From positions 8,444,501 through 8,508,500 of the forward strand of contig OY755197.1 in assembly GCA_963576735.1 (NCBI GenBank): a stretch of DNA of 64,000 bases, in the 5' to 3' direction. The notes under the pieces are model-generated. The model saw nothing but the letters and a program-made list of their open reading frames with translations. It searched no databases and was not told where the DNA came from. This document shows positions 12,901-27,200 of the stretch, piece by piece. Both the position numbers and the translations under genes were made by a program. This stretch comes from Bedellia somnulentella. Lineage: Eukaryota; Arthropoda; Insecta; Lepidoptera; Bedelliidae. Numbering within the stretch: the first letter of the stretch is position 1; each line of letters begins with the position of its first letter.

Positions 12901-15900
12901 ACTGCTGTGAATCCCAAAAACGCGTTCGAGCTTCATAATTAGAAATATTGCAGCCCATTTTGGAAGTTGAGAGATTTTCGCATAGGGAAAAGATGTATAA
13001 AATGAAGAATCAATATGATAAATTTATATCAATAAAAAGTATTTGTTAATTGCTATGTCAAATCGATTGAGGCTTAGTCTACGGTTGTTTGAATAGGTGT
13101 AAAGCAGATAAATGGCATGCCAAATTTTTGCCAATGAAGCAAATAATTATTTAAAATAGACAATTTGAATTATTTCTTAAATATTTTTATTCAAATTATT
13201 TATTGATCAGTCTTAATATTGACTCCTTAGAATCATGGTGTGTATGTTCTGTGACGATCCTTACTCCCCCGAGCGAGTGCTGAGTCCGTTGTTAACGCAT
13301 CGCGCCTGCTTCCTCACTGGAGACCGCTCTATTGTCATTGAAACTTTCCTGGGAGACTCTAAGAGGAGTCTCATTAATTTATATATGAATACAATATGTG
13401 TCTTTTACTCATGTTGTTAAAATTGATTTTAGTCGATTAAAAAAAAATGGTGGAATCAAACAAAAAACAAATGGAGACATTTACTACAGACTTCTAACCA
13501 CAACCTTAAGTTACTTTGAAAAGTAGCATAACAACTCGTTTAGTTACATTAATTCGTTCAATCGTTCACTCAATTATAATTATTACAAAATTTGCTTAAG
13601 ATTGTTTTAAAAAGTAGCATAGCTATACAAACTATATCACTAAGTTACTCACTCTCCCCACAGAATCATGGTGTGTATGTTCTGTGACGATCCTTACTCC
13701 CCCGAGCGAGTGCTGAGTCCGTTGTTAACGCATCGCGCCTGCTTCCTCACTGGAGACCGCTCTATTGTCATTGAAACCTTCCTTGGAGACTCTAAGAGAA
13801 AAGTTGAGGTAAGTTGTTACCACGTATTATTATTATTCGGAATACTTTTAGTTCCTCGCCTCTCCCATGGCCGAAACAGAAAATTAAATTTTAAATGGGA
13901 GAGGCGGTACTCCCCGACAAGAGCACAGTCGGTCGGGGTCAGGGAGTCAGGTTCAAGAACCGACGGACGATCCGAGCCGTATCGAGCAGCACCGCTTTCT
14001 GCATTTGTGCTGGAACCGACACGCCACAGAAATCCAACCGCCTCAAGTTGGTCGCGAGGCTGGTTGGAATTAACCCGTTCGCGGACAAAACAATTGGGAT
14101 TATTTCTGTCGAAGTCACACCCCACATGTCGGTGATCTCGTGAGCCAGATCGAGATATTTCCGACGCTTCTCGGTGTCGGCTTTCACGAGACCCTCGTCA
14201 TGAGGGATAGTGACATCCACTAGAAATACCCTCGACTGCGACCGATCCCATACCACGATATCAGGCTTATTCGCTAGAATAGTCCTGTCCGTGATAACGG
14301 ATCGGTCCCAATAGATTTTGGCACGGTCGTTTTCTAGGATTGGCTCCGGCAGATACTTGTAATACGGCAGCCTCTGTTGCAAGAGTCCGTATTTCAGAGC
14401 GAGCTCCTGATGCAGGATTTTGGCTGCTTGGTTGTGTCTGTGCAAGTACTCAGTGTTAGCAAGAGCCGAACAACCGGAAATAACATGCCTAAGTGACTCT
14501 CCGGGACGGCCACATGCTCGACAAACGTCTGTGGTACCGTCCTTTAGGATGTATTTCCGATAGTTCCGCGTCTTGATAACCTGGTCTTGTATTGCACAGA
14601 CAAAACCTTCGGTTTCCCCAAAGAGGTCCCCGAAACGCAGCCAATGCAGGGAGGCTTTACGGTCCACGAAAGGTTCGTGAAGTACCTTGTAAAACCTCCC
14701 GTGCAGCTCCTTCTCTTTCCATACGGACTCCCGATCAGAGGTGCTAAGTACCTCCGGGGTTCGCCAATCCTGTGAGGCCAACGATAAGGGAGTCAGTCCT
14801 TTATCACTAGCGACCACCTCTCCCCGAATACTATCATCCGTCATCGGCAAAAAATAGTTTCTGAGGTTGCATACCTCGCGGTTGTGCATGGTTTTGGCAC
14901 TCAAGAGGCCTCGACCACCACACTTCCGCGGGATATACAATCTCATAACTGACGACCTCGGATGATGCATTCGATGAGAGGTCATCATCTTGCGGACTCG
15001 TCTGTCCAGAGCGTCGAGTTCGGTCTGAGTCCATCTAAGCACGCCAAATGTGTACATCAGTACAGGCATGACCCAGGAGTTAATGGCTCGGATCTTATTA
15101 ACGCCCGACAAGTAGCTATTAAGCACACTTTTCAGGCGTCCATAAAACTCCTCGCAAACACCCTGTTTCATGCCTGCCACCTTCACACCGATGGTTTGTG
15201 ACATGCCCAGATACCGGTATGTTTCAGCCTCGGAGAGTGCCCTCAAATGATTGGTGCCGACATCGACACCATCAGAGTGCACGGCATGCCCCTTCTCAAC
15301 ATGAATGACCGCACACTTATCGACCCCGAGCTCCATCTTGACGGAACCACTGAAATCGTTAGTGATCGTCAGTAGCTCCGCCAATCTGTCAGCCGTGGGG
15401 GCGTAAAGCTTCAGGTCATCCATGTAAAGGAGATGAGGCAAGCGTGGTCCGCCTCTCCGAAACTGAAAGCCTGTCCCCGAATTCTCCAAGAGTGTACTTA
15501 GAGGACTCAGGGCCAAGCAAAACCAAACTGGACTCAGGCAATCGCCCTGGAAAATCCCTCGCCTTATATCAATTTGGTCATCCGCGTCCTTCATCCGCTG
15601 ACCGTCTAAACTCAGGATCGTTCTCCAGCACCCCAATTGCCCGAGGAAGTGTCGAACTGCACTATCAATTTTGTACAGCTCGAGGACCCTCATGAGCCAT
15701 GAATGAGGTACCGAATCGAACGCCTTCCTGTAGTCTATCCAGCCAGCGGAGAAGTTCCGACGGTTGCGTTTGACCAGTTGGCCTACGACCGCATCAATGA
15801 GGAGCAGCTCCTTGCTACCGCGACTACCACCCCTACATCCGTTCTGAGCTCCAGAGATCACATTGTTATCAACAATGTGTTGAGTAATCTTGGAGCTCAG

Positions 15901-18900
15901 AACGGATGTCAAGGTCTTGTAAATTGTACAAAGACAAGTAATGTGATGGATCCGCGGTAGCATCGCTCTTTGGAGCTAAATGAGTGACCCCAGTAGTTAA
16001 GAAGTTCGGGAGCGTCCCACTCTTGAGGGCACTTTGGAACTGACGGGCGAGAGTAGCGTGACAGCGCGTGAACCCCTTCAACCAGTAATGGTGCAGTCCG
16101 TCCGGCCCCGGACTTTTCCAGTTCGGAGCCTTACGGATCGCAGCCACCACATCCTCCTCGGATATGTTGACGGGGTTCATGGGCGCTATGGGCTCGCACG
16201 CTCCCTCGACCGCCTCGAACCATCGGCCCTCTTCGTGATCAACAGGCAGCGACCAAAGCCCACGCCAAAAGGCAACTACATCAGCTTTTTCCGGTCGCTG
16301 ACCTGTCGAAACCACATCGGGACGCTCCAAAGTTCTGTAGAACTTCTTCTGGTCACTCATGAAGAGACGATTCTGTTGGTACCTCTTTACCCTTTCAGAA
16401 TATCGCCTAATTCGCTTACCCCAAGCAGCGATCTTCTGCTTCAGATCATCGATGCGCTCCATCAGTTTACAGGCAAACTCCGGTGAGTTGTCAAAGACAT
16501 TCTCACCAGGGAATGCCTCCCTGACGAAGCGCACCACCCTCGGCCTATTGTTGCCTGACCTGAAGCTGGTCAGTTTGCCGATGAGGACCCTGGCCCTTGT
16601 GATACGGCTTTCAATCCGCCTCATCCAGGCTGGCCTAGTTCTAGTCCTGGGACTAGTACTGCCAGCCTGGCGGGAGCCACCAGCTCTTATTGGCGGCATC
16701 CTGACGCCGACAAATTGACAAACTGTCATTGCGGCGCCAAAGAGAATTGAATCCGTATCCCAAAGGTCCATGCTGCTCTCTAAAAATGAGGGCAGCATGT
16801 TATTGACGGCCTCAACGACATCCCGAACTTTGACGCTGAGAGGAACTCGGGGCAGCCTTGGCCTCCTTTCGAGAGGCACTTGGCGATATTCCAGGATCGT
16901 CTCTTCGAGTGCGCTCCTCACCAAATCCAAATCCAGGGAGACTGTTCCCCAATCGCTTTCCGCACCACCCACATCCGGCAGGTTAGCAATTGGCTCCCTC
17001 CGTACTTCCCGTTCAGGGACTGGAGGGAGAACCTGCAAAGGTGGCTCTTCGTCTAGCGGGGGAACAGCCTCGCGTCGCAATTGTTCGAGTTCGGTAGTGC
17101 TAAAAAGTTCTGAGCGCTGTATGTACCGAACTCGATCCGCCAGGTTTTGTTCTGTGACGGTCAAATTGGGCTCCAGCCGCAGAAATTCGCGGTACATTGC
17201 TGCCCGATAACCCGTCCGTCCAGTTCTTGAACCCGAGGCCCTAATATAGGCCCGCATGGCATTCCTATTCATTTCGACCGTCCATGCCATGCGGCGCCTT
17301 GTTCCACCAGCGGCGGGCACCGATTGCTGGGACTGAGTTGCCCCAGTCCCAACCGTTGCCAAGCCATCTGGTGGCTGAGGTGGTCGCGCAGACCGACCAG
17401 GTGGTCGGGCCGGTCTGCTGCGGCTGGGGGACCGCATGCTGCCACGTCCAGCCCCAGCTCCAGACGCGCCCCAGCGATAACCCCTGGGGAGCGGCCCTAT
17501 ACGCTCATCATTATTTCTTAAGTCCATTATTTAAGTCCCGGGTTTTCGCTCACTTGCCCCGGGGAGACCGTTATTGCTCTGTTTTGCGCTGAGACCAGTT
17601 TGTAGACACGGTCAACACCTACAAACTCAAGCGCTGACTATTTGCATTGCTGGAATGGCAAGCTGGTAAACATGTCATCCTGCCATTCCAACAATGGGCG
17701 GTGGGGTCGTCACATCCCTACGCCATTTATTATTATTATTATTATAGCCTCATTCACTTCCCACTGCTGGGCAAAGGCCTCACAATTTTGAGCCCACACA
17801 TCTCTGTTTGAGGCTGTACACCACCACCCTGGATCAAACCTGTCCAGGTCGTCCCTCCATCTCCTCCTAGGCCTTCCCCTACGCCGCACAGTGTTTCGTC
17901 TAGTACTAATTAGCGGGACAATATTATCGAAATTTTCATTATATCTTTTTTTCGTTATTTCCTGTATAATTTAGTATTTTAAGTGTATTGTACTCAAGAA
18001 TATGAAAAATTAAACACAATTTTAATCTTACCAATATATTTATTGAGTAAGTCATTAACAATCACCATCATTTGACGATCCATAGTCATCACTATCTAAT
18101 TCGGTAGAGTCTGACTCAAAATAATCCTCTGCATCTGTCCTATTATGTTGATTAATTGATTGCCGTTGGATTAGTTTTGGAGGAACTATTAGGAATTCTA
18201 AGACTTGTGGTGGCAATGAAGTTGAATTTTTGCGAGGTACTTCCCTAAATGAGTTAATTAGAGGATCAGATGTAATTAAAAGCATTCTCAAAAGATCTGT
18301 ATTTGTGGCAACCCGTGACCGTTTCCGTGTATGGCGTTCGCGAAATCTGCGACAATCTTTATTTCTTGACTCCTGGGCTTCTTCCGAAAGCTGCCCAATT
18401 AGCAGAAGGCAAGAATCGGAAAATGATTTAGACTTACATAAACTGTAGAATGATGGAAACAAATTATGACTAGTCTTTATTGACCATTTTCTCGTCTGTT
18501 TACAGGAATGGCTAGTCAATTTAGAATCCACATAATAGGCCAATGCTTCATCTGGTGTTAATTGCCGACTTTGCTCACTACACTTATTATAGCTATCCTT
18601 TTTAACTATATCTACACTTACTACACTTTTAATTTTATTAGCAATAAGTCTATGGCCTTCTTTTCGAGAAGACAACTCAGCAGCAGTTGCTAGCTCTGCT
18701 GCAGACCGAGTTTCCAACAAATCAGCGACTCTTCTTCTTTTTGTTTTTAAAGACGAATCCTCAAAACTCTTCTTAGGGCGTCCAACATTCGCATCTGATG
18801 ATGTGGATGGCAGCAACTCCTTATTGACAAGCACTTTAACCACCATATCGGGCCCATTTAAAAAATCTTGGTGCTTGTTGATGAAAACATCTTTGGTCAT

Positions 18901-21900
18901 TTTAGATTTGTACCAATTTTCTTGCAATCTCGTTCAAATACTCCAAATTTTCATCTTTAATTCCCTGTCTGATTCCATGGTTAAATGGGTCAAGCTATGT
19001 TTATTACAAATAAACTCAAAAATCCCTTTGATCCGGTCACTTTTGGTGTGTTTATACCATTCTTCGAAAATCTCCATTTTCGTTACAGTGAGGACTTGCT
19101 CTGAAAAACAATAAAAAAAATACTTCCAGTCCATTTCGGGGTCTAATTATTTTTAAAATATATACTGCAGTGTTTTAGATACACGATGAAAAAAGATTCA
19201 GCGTGAATACAAGTGAATACATTAAAGTTATGTTCCTGAAAAGTTCTTGTTTCAAAAATTTTAGCATTAATTTAATGCTATTCATTGGAACCCTTACAAT
19301 ATATTTTTTACAACAGTAAAATACTAATATATGATTATAAATAATTGTACATACCTTCAGTAAAATATTCCATTATAAATATCACTTTGAACTTTGATAA
19401 TAATTTCAAGAGAGGTTAGTATAAGTATAGAAAAAATGCCAATGATTTAACAATTGCAATTACACTTGATTTTATACTTACTTTCGACTATGTTCACAAG
19501 CTGAAATGAGGGTATACCTAAATTATTTTTTGGAATAACCGACCCACAGGTTTCTGACGTCACATTTTTGAAGGTATTTCTTAGAAATCATAACATGAAT
19601 ATTGTCTCGCCAATTAGTACTAGACAAGACACCGTGCGCCGGTGCCCATCTGTTGGCACCCATTCAGTGGCTGTTTTAGCCCATTTTTCCGGATGCATTA
19701 ATTTGTATTATTTAATTCATTCCTCACAGTTCATATATATATCCCCACCAAGGGGCTCGAACCTACCCTATAAAGGGCGATTTGGCCATAGTCCACCACG
19801 CTGGCCAATTGCGGGTTGGCAAGCTTACGATTACTACCGTAATAGTAGCCGGGACCGACGGCTTTACGTGCCCTCTGAAGCACGGAATCATCTTCATTTT
19901 CGGAAAATCAGGTGATTCAAGCCTGCAATATTCTTCCAGACTGGGTAAAATCTTACAAATTAAATTTGTAAGGTTACCCCCACGGAGATCGAACCCGAAA
20001 CCTCCGTACTTCAAAACCAAGGGCTTAACCGCGAGACCATGGCGGCAATCATTCATACATAACTTTACAATTTAAAAAACTCGCTTTCTGTATTCAACGC
20101 CGTTGTTGTTGTTATGACAGGCACCGCCACGAGTGTTAAGAATCGGAACTAAAAACTGCCAAAGTGGCGGCTAATCTCTCGCTCTCTCGTGTTGAATAAC
20201 ATATGGCGCCGAATACAAACTGCAATTATATGTAGCCGCATTTAATCCGGCTAATGCTGTAACCGCCGCATTACAAAACGGCCCTATTTTATATAACAGC
20301 TAGCCGTAATGTGATACGGCGGATTATACAATCCGACTGCGACATCTATTCTATACAATATATATTGGTCTCATATAAGATAGACCGTATCCGTTAAGGT
20401 TGCGGAAGCCAATGGACGAGGGCAGCATAAAACTTGGATCTGTCTTGGCAATTTTTGGGGAAGGCCTTTGTCGAGCAGTGGACGTCTATTGGCTGATGAT
20501 GATGACACTGTCTATGAAATTAGTAAAATTTTAGTGTCTGTAATATTAAAAAAAAATTTTTTTAGTACATGTGTATGTTTCGAAAGGAAGATTATAAGAC
20601 TGGAAAAAGCCAAATTTATGCAAAATCCATTAAAAACCTGTATACAGTTTTGAATGCATATTATGTTAAAAGAAAGATGAAAGAACCTTTACAATTATTT
20701 ACTTTCAGTTTGCAATCAAACCATGTAATTTATGTAAGTTGAAATAATTTTAATGCAATATAGTGAACCCAGAAATGTTAAAGTTATGTTTGTTTTTCTC
20801 CAGGTGATAATATCTAGTTTCCACGGGGCCAGTCAGTTCAGAGAAGAGTTGATTCATGGTTTCATCCTCATATATTCTGCGAAGAGGAAAGCAAGTTTGG
20901 CTACATTGAAGTAAGTATTACTTTTAGTATGTAAAGATATGCCGTGTAGTGTCGGCTTAGAAATGCCGTGTAGTGTCGGCTTGGAAATAGCACTACCCCA
21001 ATTCTTCCGGCGGGTGTACGTAAGAGGCTTTAAAGAGATTTTTGGGCGATGCGGTTGGAGACCCATCACCAACAACCTTTATTTTACCATCTTTTTCTCA
21101 CAAACTTTTCCAAAAGTGGCTGAGGAATTTCTAATTCCTTAGCTCTGGCTACTCCTGCTAGGTATTTATATGAGTTTATTGTCACCTGATATTCGTAGTT
21201 TATATGCGGAATGCGGATCTCATTAGTAGTTTTTTTTAGTTTATCATGGACAAGCTTCTTGCCCGCGACTACGTCCGCGTGGACAACATTTTGTTACATC
21301 CGGTTTACATCCAAAATACCAAAAAACTATCTTAACTTCTGTTTTTTTATAAGTTGTAATAGACATAAAAAACATTGAGGCTTTTTTAGTGATTATTGGG
21401 CGATGCAGTTGGAGACCCGTTTGACTACCTTTTCCCCATTCAATTTCCAAAAATGGATAAAAAATGACTATCTCTGAAGCTGTGGCTACCCTTTTTTGGG
21501 ATTTATAGCCTTTAGTATATAATATACCTACTCATGAATGGTCGATAGATGAATTTCATATATTCCTTTTTGTAGTGGCTATAACAGTCAATCGCATCAA
21601 ATTTCAAATTTCTAGATACAGAGATGTCAAAAATCTCTTTATTAATATACATGTACTTGATATTTCATAAGAATCATGAATCAACCTATTTTGTACCGAG
21701 TTTCTAAGTCACATCCAATGTCTTATTCCTTGGCTCTGGCTACCCTTTATAAAGGGATTTATAGCCGTGAGTTTATGAATGTATGTATGTTTCTAATTTC
21801 AAAAATGAGAATATCTTTACTAAGTATATATAGCAGTATCGCGCTGCGGTGGCGACCCGATGGTGATTGTGTGAGAGTTTGTAGCCGATCAGTCATAGAT

Positions 21901-24220
21901 GGCAGGTCTAAAACAAATTGTAATTTTATAATATTTACAAACTAATTGACCCGACAGCCCTCGAACTGTCACAAAAGTTTAGTCTGAACTGAAGTATTTA
22001 TAACAAAGAAAAAAAGAAATCATACCGCGATGTAGAAAGCAACTACTCGCGCCATCTAGTAATACAATACACACATTAGTAAGAATTTGGTTTGGAATGT
22101 TTCTATTCACCCCGCATCACTAAACTTAGCGTGTCTATTCACCCCGTCGCGCTATAAGGTTATGGTTTTTTGATGCTCCTGTGGGAACCCTTGCGAAATC
22201 CGGAATAAATGATATCCTATATGTTGGCCAGGTGTATAAGCTACATTCATGCCAAATTTGATCAAGATCCGTCCGGTACAATTAACGTGATGACCGGACA
22301 TACAGACAGACAGACAGACATTTTTTTCATAAAGCACAAATTTGGCTTCAGTATCGAAAATAAAACATATTCCACCGGTTTTTATTTTTTTTTCTTCAAT
22401 GTACAGTTTTGACCTCGGTACAGTCTTATTATACTATATATAGTATAGATTAAATATACCTTAAATCAAAGCTAAACAATCATGATCGCCTATTGTGCAG
22501 AGAGGCTTCGGTTCAAATCTTGAGTCAGACCTACGCCAAATTGTTTTTTATAAAGATATTATGTGTGATTAATTTATCATGATTGTTTACTGCAAGAGAA
22601 AACATCGTAAGGAAAGGCACGTGCCTAAGTTGTACTTAATCTTGTGATTTCGTTTTAAAACGGCGACAGCGCTTTCGCGTTTGGTGCACCAGCCTACTAT
22701 TGTGTACCTTACATCCTTATAAAAAACATAAACGTAACATAACATAAACGTTCACGCCGTTTATCCCCGAAGGGGTTGGCAGAGGTACCAATACTCCTGA
22801 ACTCACATGGCAAGCGCCATCTAGTTTCCAGAGAAGGTACCCACGTTTTGCTTAGACAGTGTACTCAAGTGATAGGGGGCAGGCCTATCGCCGTTTTTGT
22901 ACGAAAACACTGTCACATGACTAAGTACAACTCAGCCATGTGGGTTTCCTCACGATGTTTTCCCTCACCGTTAGCAACCATGATAAATTAACCACACATA
23001 TGACTTTAGAAAAGACAAATTGGTGTAGGCCCGTCCCAGGATTGGAACTCACGCCCTTCTGTTTTTCGGGTGGGTGTTCTACCCACTGGACTATCATGTC
23101 GCTTCTATTTTATGCTATTTTATAAAAAACCTATATATTATTCAAGCGCATTCTCGCTAAACCCGTCCAACTTTATAGCATTTTGATAGTCTGTCTTAGA
23201 TCCCTCTAAAAATCTAAAATTCCTTCTAAAACTTCTAAAATTTCTTATATTTTGTTACAGCGCCTGCTCTAAAAACGTCCCAACCTATTAATTCAGTTAG
23301 CATTTGTTAGTTAGTGGTCAAATTGACATTACATTACTAGTGTTTATAATGAATATTATTGTCTTCTTCGAATTTCGACTGAACTGGAACCTTAGTAATA
23401 ATATATTGTTTCAGCGCATTCTTGCTCAATCCACCAACCTTATAGTCTCTCTTAGAACCGTGTCAAAAAAAAAACATCAGTGTTGTTACAGCGCTTTCTC
23501 GCTAAGCGAGCCCAACCAACTTCATGTGAATTGTTGCAGCGCTTTCTCGCTGAATGCTTCTAACTAAATATCTTATCTTTTTGATCCTCTTAAACCATTT
23601 TATGTATTAATAATAAATAAAGGAAAGAAAAAATTCGACACTAGCGGGGAATGAAACCCCGACCTCTGGGTATGCACCCCCTTTCTTTCCTTTTTTTTCC
23701 CTTTATTTATTAGTAATAATCCACACATAAGGCTTTCATGAACAAAAACATTCTAATTATCATTTTATGTATTGCTCCAGCGCCTTCTCGCTTAACGTCC
23801 CCAACATACCAATCTAAGTGGTAGCGGTGAACGGCTCCCATTGTAACACTATGCCTTACTAGCATATATTTATATATCATCCCAACATACTGTTTCTCTT
23901 TAAATTGGTGTGTACTGTTACAGCGCATTTTCGCTAAAAGTGCCTAACCTTCTATAGTCTCTCCTAGATCCTTCTAGTACACTATTTTGTGTCTTCTGAA
24001 ACACCATCTTACAGCTCTTTCTAGCTTGGCACATCAACCTACCACTATAATGTACATGTATATGTATATGTGAATTGTTACAGCGTATTATCCTTAAGTT
24101 TATCAATTCACTGATATAGTATGTGTATATTGTTCCAGCGCCTTCTCGCTAAACGTCCCGAACCTACCAATTCAAGTGGTAGCAGTAAATGGCTCCCATT
24201 GTCACGGCCACGCCTTACTA

Positions 24221-24270
<50 letters not shown>

Positions 24271-27200
24271 TGTTTATGTCTGTGGTTTATTTCTCTTCAA
24301 TAATATTGTCTAAAAATGGTTGAATTTTGGTTACTGAACTGGAGCCTTAGTAATAATATATTGTTGCAGCGCATTCTTGCTCAATCCACAAACCTTCTAG
24401 TCTCTCTTCGAACCGTTTCAAAAATCATCATGTGTGTTATTACAGCGCTTTCTCGTTAAGCGAGCCCAACCTTCCAACCAACTTCATGTGAATTTTTGCA
24501 GCGCTTTCTTGCTAACCATATCCAACTTACTATCATATCTCATAGAACCATATAAAACATGTTCTAATATATTGTTCCAGTGCCCTCTCGCTTAACGTCC
24601 CCAACTTACCAAGTCAAGTGGTAGCGGAGGATGTGTTTCATTGTGACGGCCACGCCTTAATTTCTACTACTTTACAGCGCATTCTTGCTCAATCCATCAA
24701 CCGTCTAGCCTCTCTTAGAACCGTGTCAAACATTTTCATGTGTGTTGTTACAGCGCTTTCTCGCTGAATGCATCCAACCTAATATCATATCTCTTTGATC
24801 CTTTTAAACCATTTTATGTATTAATAATAAATAAAGGAAAGAAAAATTTCGACACTAGTGGGGAACGAACCCCCGACCTTTGGGTATGCGCCCCCTTTGT
24901 TTCCTTTTTTTTCCTTTATTTATTAGTAATGAGGTTTCATGAACAAAAACATTCTAATTATTATTTTATGTATTGTTCCAGCGCCTTCTCGCTAAACGTC
25001 CCCAACCTGCCAATACAAGTGGTCGCGGTGGATGGGTCCCATTGCGACGGCCACGCTTTACTAGCGGATGGAAACGCAGCAGCCGATAGATTGAGAGCGC
25101 ATTTCGCGATATATCCTGCTCATGATGCGCAATGTAAGTGTCATACATACATACATACATACATACACATACATAAAGTAGGTTATAATAATATATGCAG
25201 TTTTACAAGAACTCAAACTCGAATCGCACACTAGCGGCGTTTCATTTTCCTACATCGGAGTATATAAAAACTTCTCGAACTAAGTTTGAATACAAATTAT
25301 AAGTTGGTACACAGTATGGTGTACATACATACATACATACATATACTCACGGCTATAAATCCTTAGATGGGGTAGCCAGAGCTAAGAAATGGAAATTCCT
25401 CAGCCACCTTTGGAAACTTGAGTGGGGAAAAGATGGTAAAATAAAGGTTGTTGGTGATGGGTCTCCAACCGCATCGCCCAATAATCCCTTTAAAGCCCCA
25501 ATACCGTTAGTCGCCTCTTACGTACACCCACCGGAAATGGGGTAGTGCTATTCTAAGCCGACACTTTACAGTATGGTGTATTGGTCGGTATATCTGCTAT
25601 TTTCATATAACTAGCATGTCATTAATATAGTTTTCAGAAAATTTAAATTTAAAAACATATTTGAATGGCAATATAAAGCACAATATTAATTATCAATAAT
25701 TATTATCAAATTCCACAGCGGCATTCTACACCCCCTTCTTCAAGGAGGTATGGGAGAAGAAGGGTGAGATAGAACGGGCGTTTAGAATGGAGCAACCTAG
25801 CAATTTACCAGATGTGGCTACGGCAAGGCCAGATCCACCTCCAAGGAACCATTCTTATCATCTTAATAACAAGTATGTATTAGTCAATACTTAGTTTTAG
25901 TTTTAGGGATGAAATCGTAGAGGACTTAAGTAAATAGAGCGGAAACCAAACGAAGTTCAGTATAAAATTACTAGATAATAACATAACATAGACGTTCACG
26001 CCGTTTATCCCCGAAGGGGTTGGCAGAGGTACCAATACCTCTGAACTCACATGGCAGCGCCATCTAGTGTCCAGAGAAGGTACCCACGTTTTGCTTAGAC
26101 AGTGTACTCACGTGATCGAGGGCAGGCCTATCGCCGTTTTGTACGAATACACTGTCACATGACTAAGTATAACTCAGCCATGTGGGTTTCCTCACGATGT
26201 TTTCCCTCACCATTAACAACCATGATAAATTAACCACACATATGACTTTAGAAAAGACAAATTGGTGTAGGCCCGACCCAGGATTGGAACTCACACCCTT
26301 CGGTTTTCGGGCGGTTGTTCTACCCACTGGACTATCATGTCGCTAAATAGATAAATTCCGCTAAAAACAAATTGTCAAAATTAGTGGTCTCTACACCCTG
26401 ATTAGTGGATTCAATGTTCTGACATTGGCTGCTCATACATTTACTCCGCTAAGTCATTGCCAATAAACAGACCCAATACCCCTTACGGAAAATAACATTC
26501 TTTGTTTCTTCTATTTTTAGCTAAGTCCTCTGGGTGAAAATAGCATTTGCTACCTATCATTCAATTACGAAAAGAAACGGTTTGGGGTATTGAAAGAGTC
26601 GGGGGGGGGGGATGAATTTTCAATAATAAGTAACTTGTACTTTTGGGAAGACAATAGATTGTTTAAATAAGCTGTCAAGTCTACATATTATATAATCAAA
26701 AAAATAATTATTAAATAGCGAATGTGCAATTAAACTAATTATAAGCATATATGTATTATTTTTATTTAAAAATAACGTCATTCTTTTTTGACTGAGACTT
26801 TTATTTATCACCTTATGTTGGATAAATATTAGATTTAAGCTTTGGTTAAGTGACAAGTTTAATAAATCATTAATTGAAAAAAAAATGAATGTTTTGAAAG
26901 TATATGTAAAATATTCAAACTATTTCAGAATGGATCACAAATTAACAAACTCATTGGATCTACTGATTGGTCCCGACTCGAGAGCTGACATTGACTCCGA
27001 ATACAGCGATTCTATCAACAACTCCAAAAATAGAGGATTCTTGAAAGGTAAATTTCTACATTATTTTGATAGAGCTTAAGATCTTTACGGATCAAATTAT
27101 AATTTTGCAACATGTACTGATTTGCATGTTTTGCCTTGGATACTTAGGACAGGCCATTGAAAAATCTGTCTACAAAAGCACATATATTTTATCGACTTCC

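Larger units (their letters stand above)
13838..17725 (-). mobile_element. Dong-like R4-clade non-LTR retrotransposon, nearly full length
   Basis: A 3.9-kb element lying between (TTA)n runs at 13825-13837 and 17726-17745. On the minus strand these are TAA repeats, the known target of the Bombyx element Dong. Two reading frames overlap across a frameshift near 15950. No poly(A) is seen at the 3' end (low coordinate). The 5' untranslated part is about 200 bases. Confidence 0.85.
23146..24981 (+). repeat. array of 16 truncated exon 13 copies with splice acceptors
   Basis: A recurring unit T-G-T-T-(A/C/G)-CAG followed by CGC(N)TTCTCGCT occurs with AG ending near 23146 (AAG), 23260, 23414, 23491, 23539, 23780, 23923, 24014, 24083, 24138, 24369, 24445, 24501, 24580, 24677 and 24753, before the functional acceptor at 24981. 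Three copies (23781, 24139, 24581) continue about 80 bases into the exon; the first has an in-frame TAA. Others diverge after 20-30 bases into two recurring variants. A family C retroposon piece recurs in two units (23617, 24826), showing higher-order duplication. The copy at 24139 runs into (AT)n at 24222. Confidence 0.88.

Noticed and set aside
13235..13420. A 61-residue gene
   Set aside because: It is the broken copy of exon 11 read into intron.
13668..14135. A 155-residue frame
   Set aside because: Exon 11 read through its donor into the antisense of the Dong-like element.
20060..20340. A possible regulatory island with repeated CCGC/GGCGG words
   Set aside because: Likely the remnant of a repeat; no motif strong enough to call.
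24740..25234. A 164-residue continuous frame
   Set aside because: A chance fusion of an exon 13 decoy copy, a family C fragment and exon 13 read past its donor.
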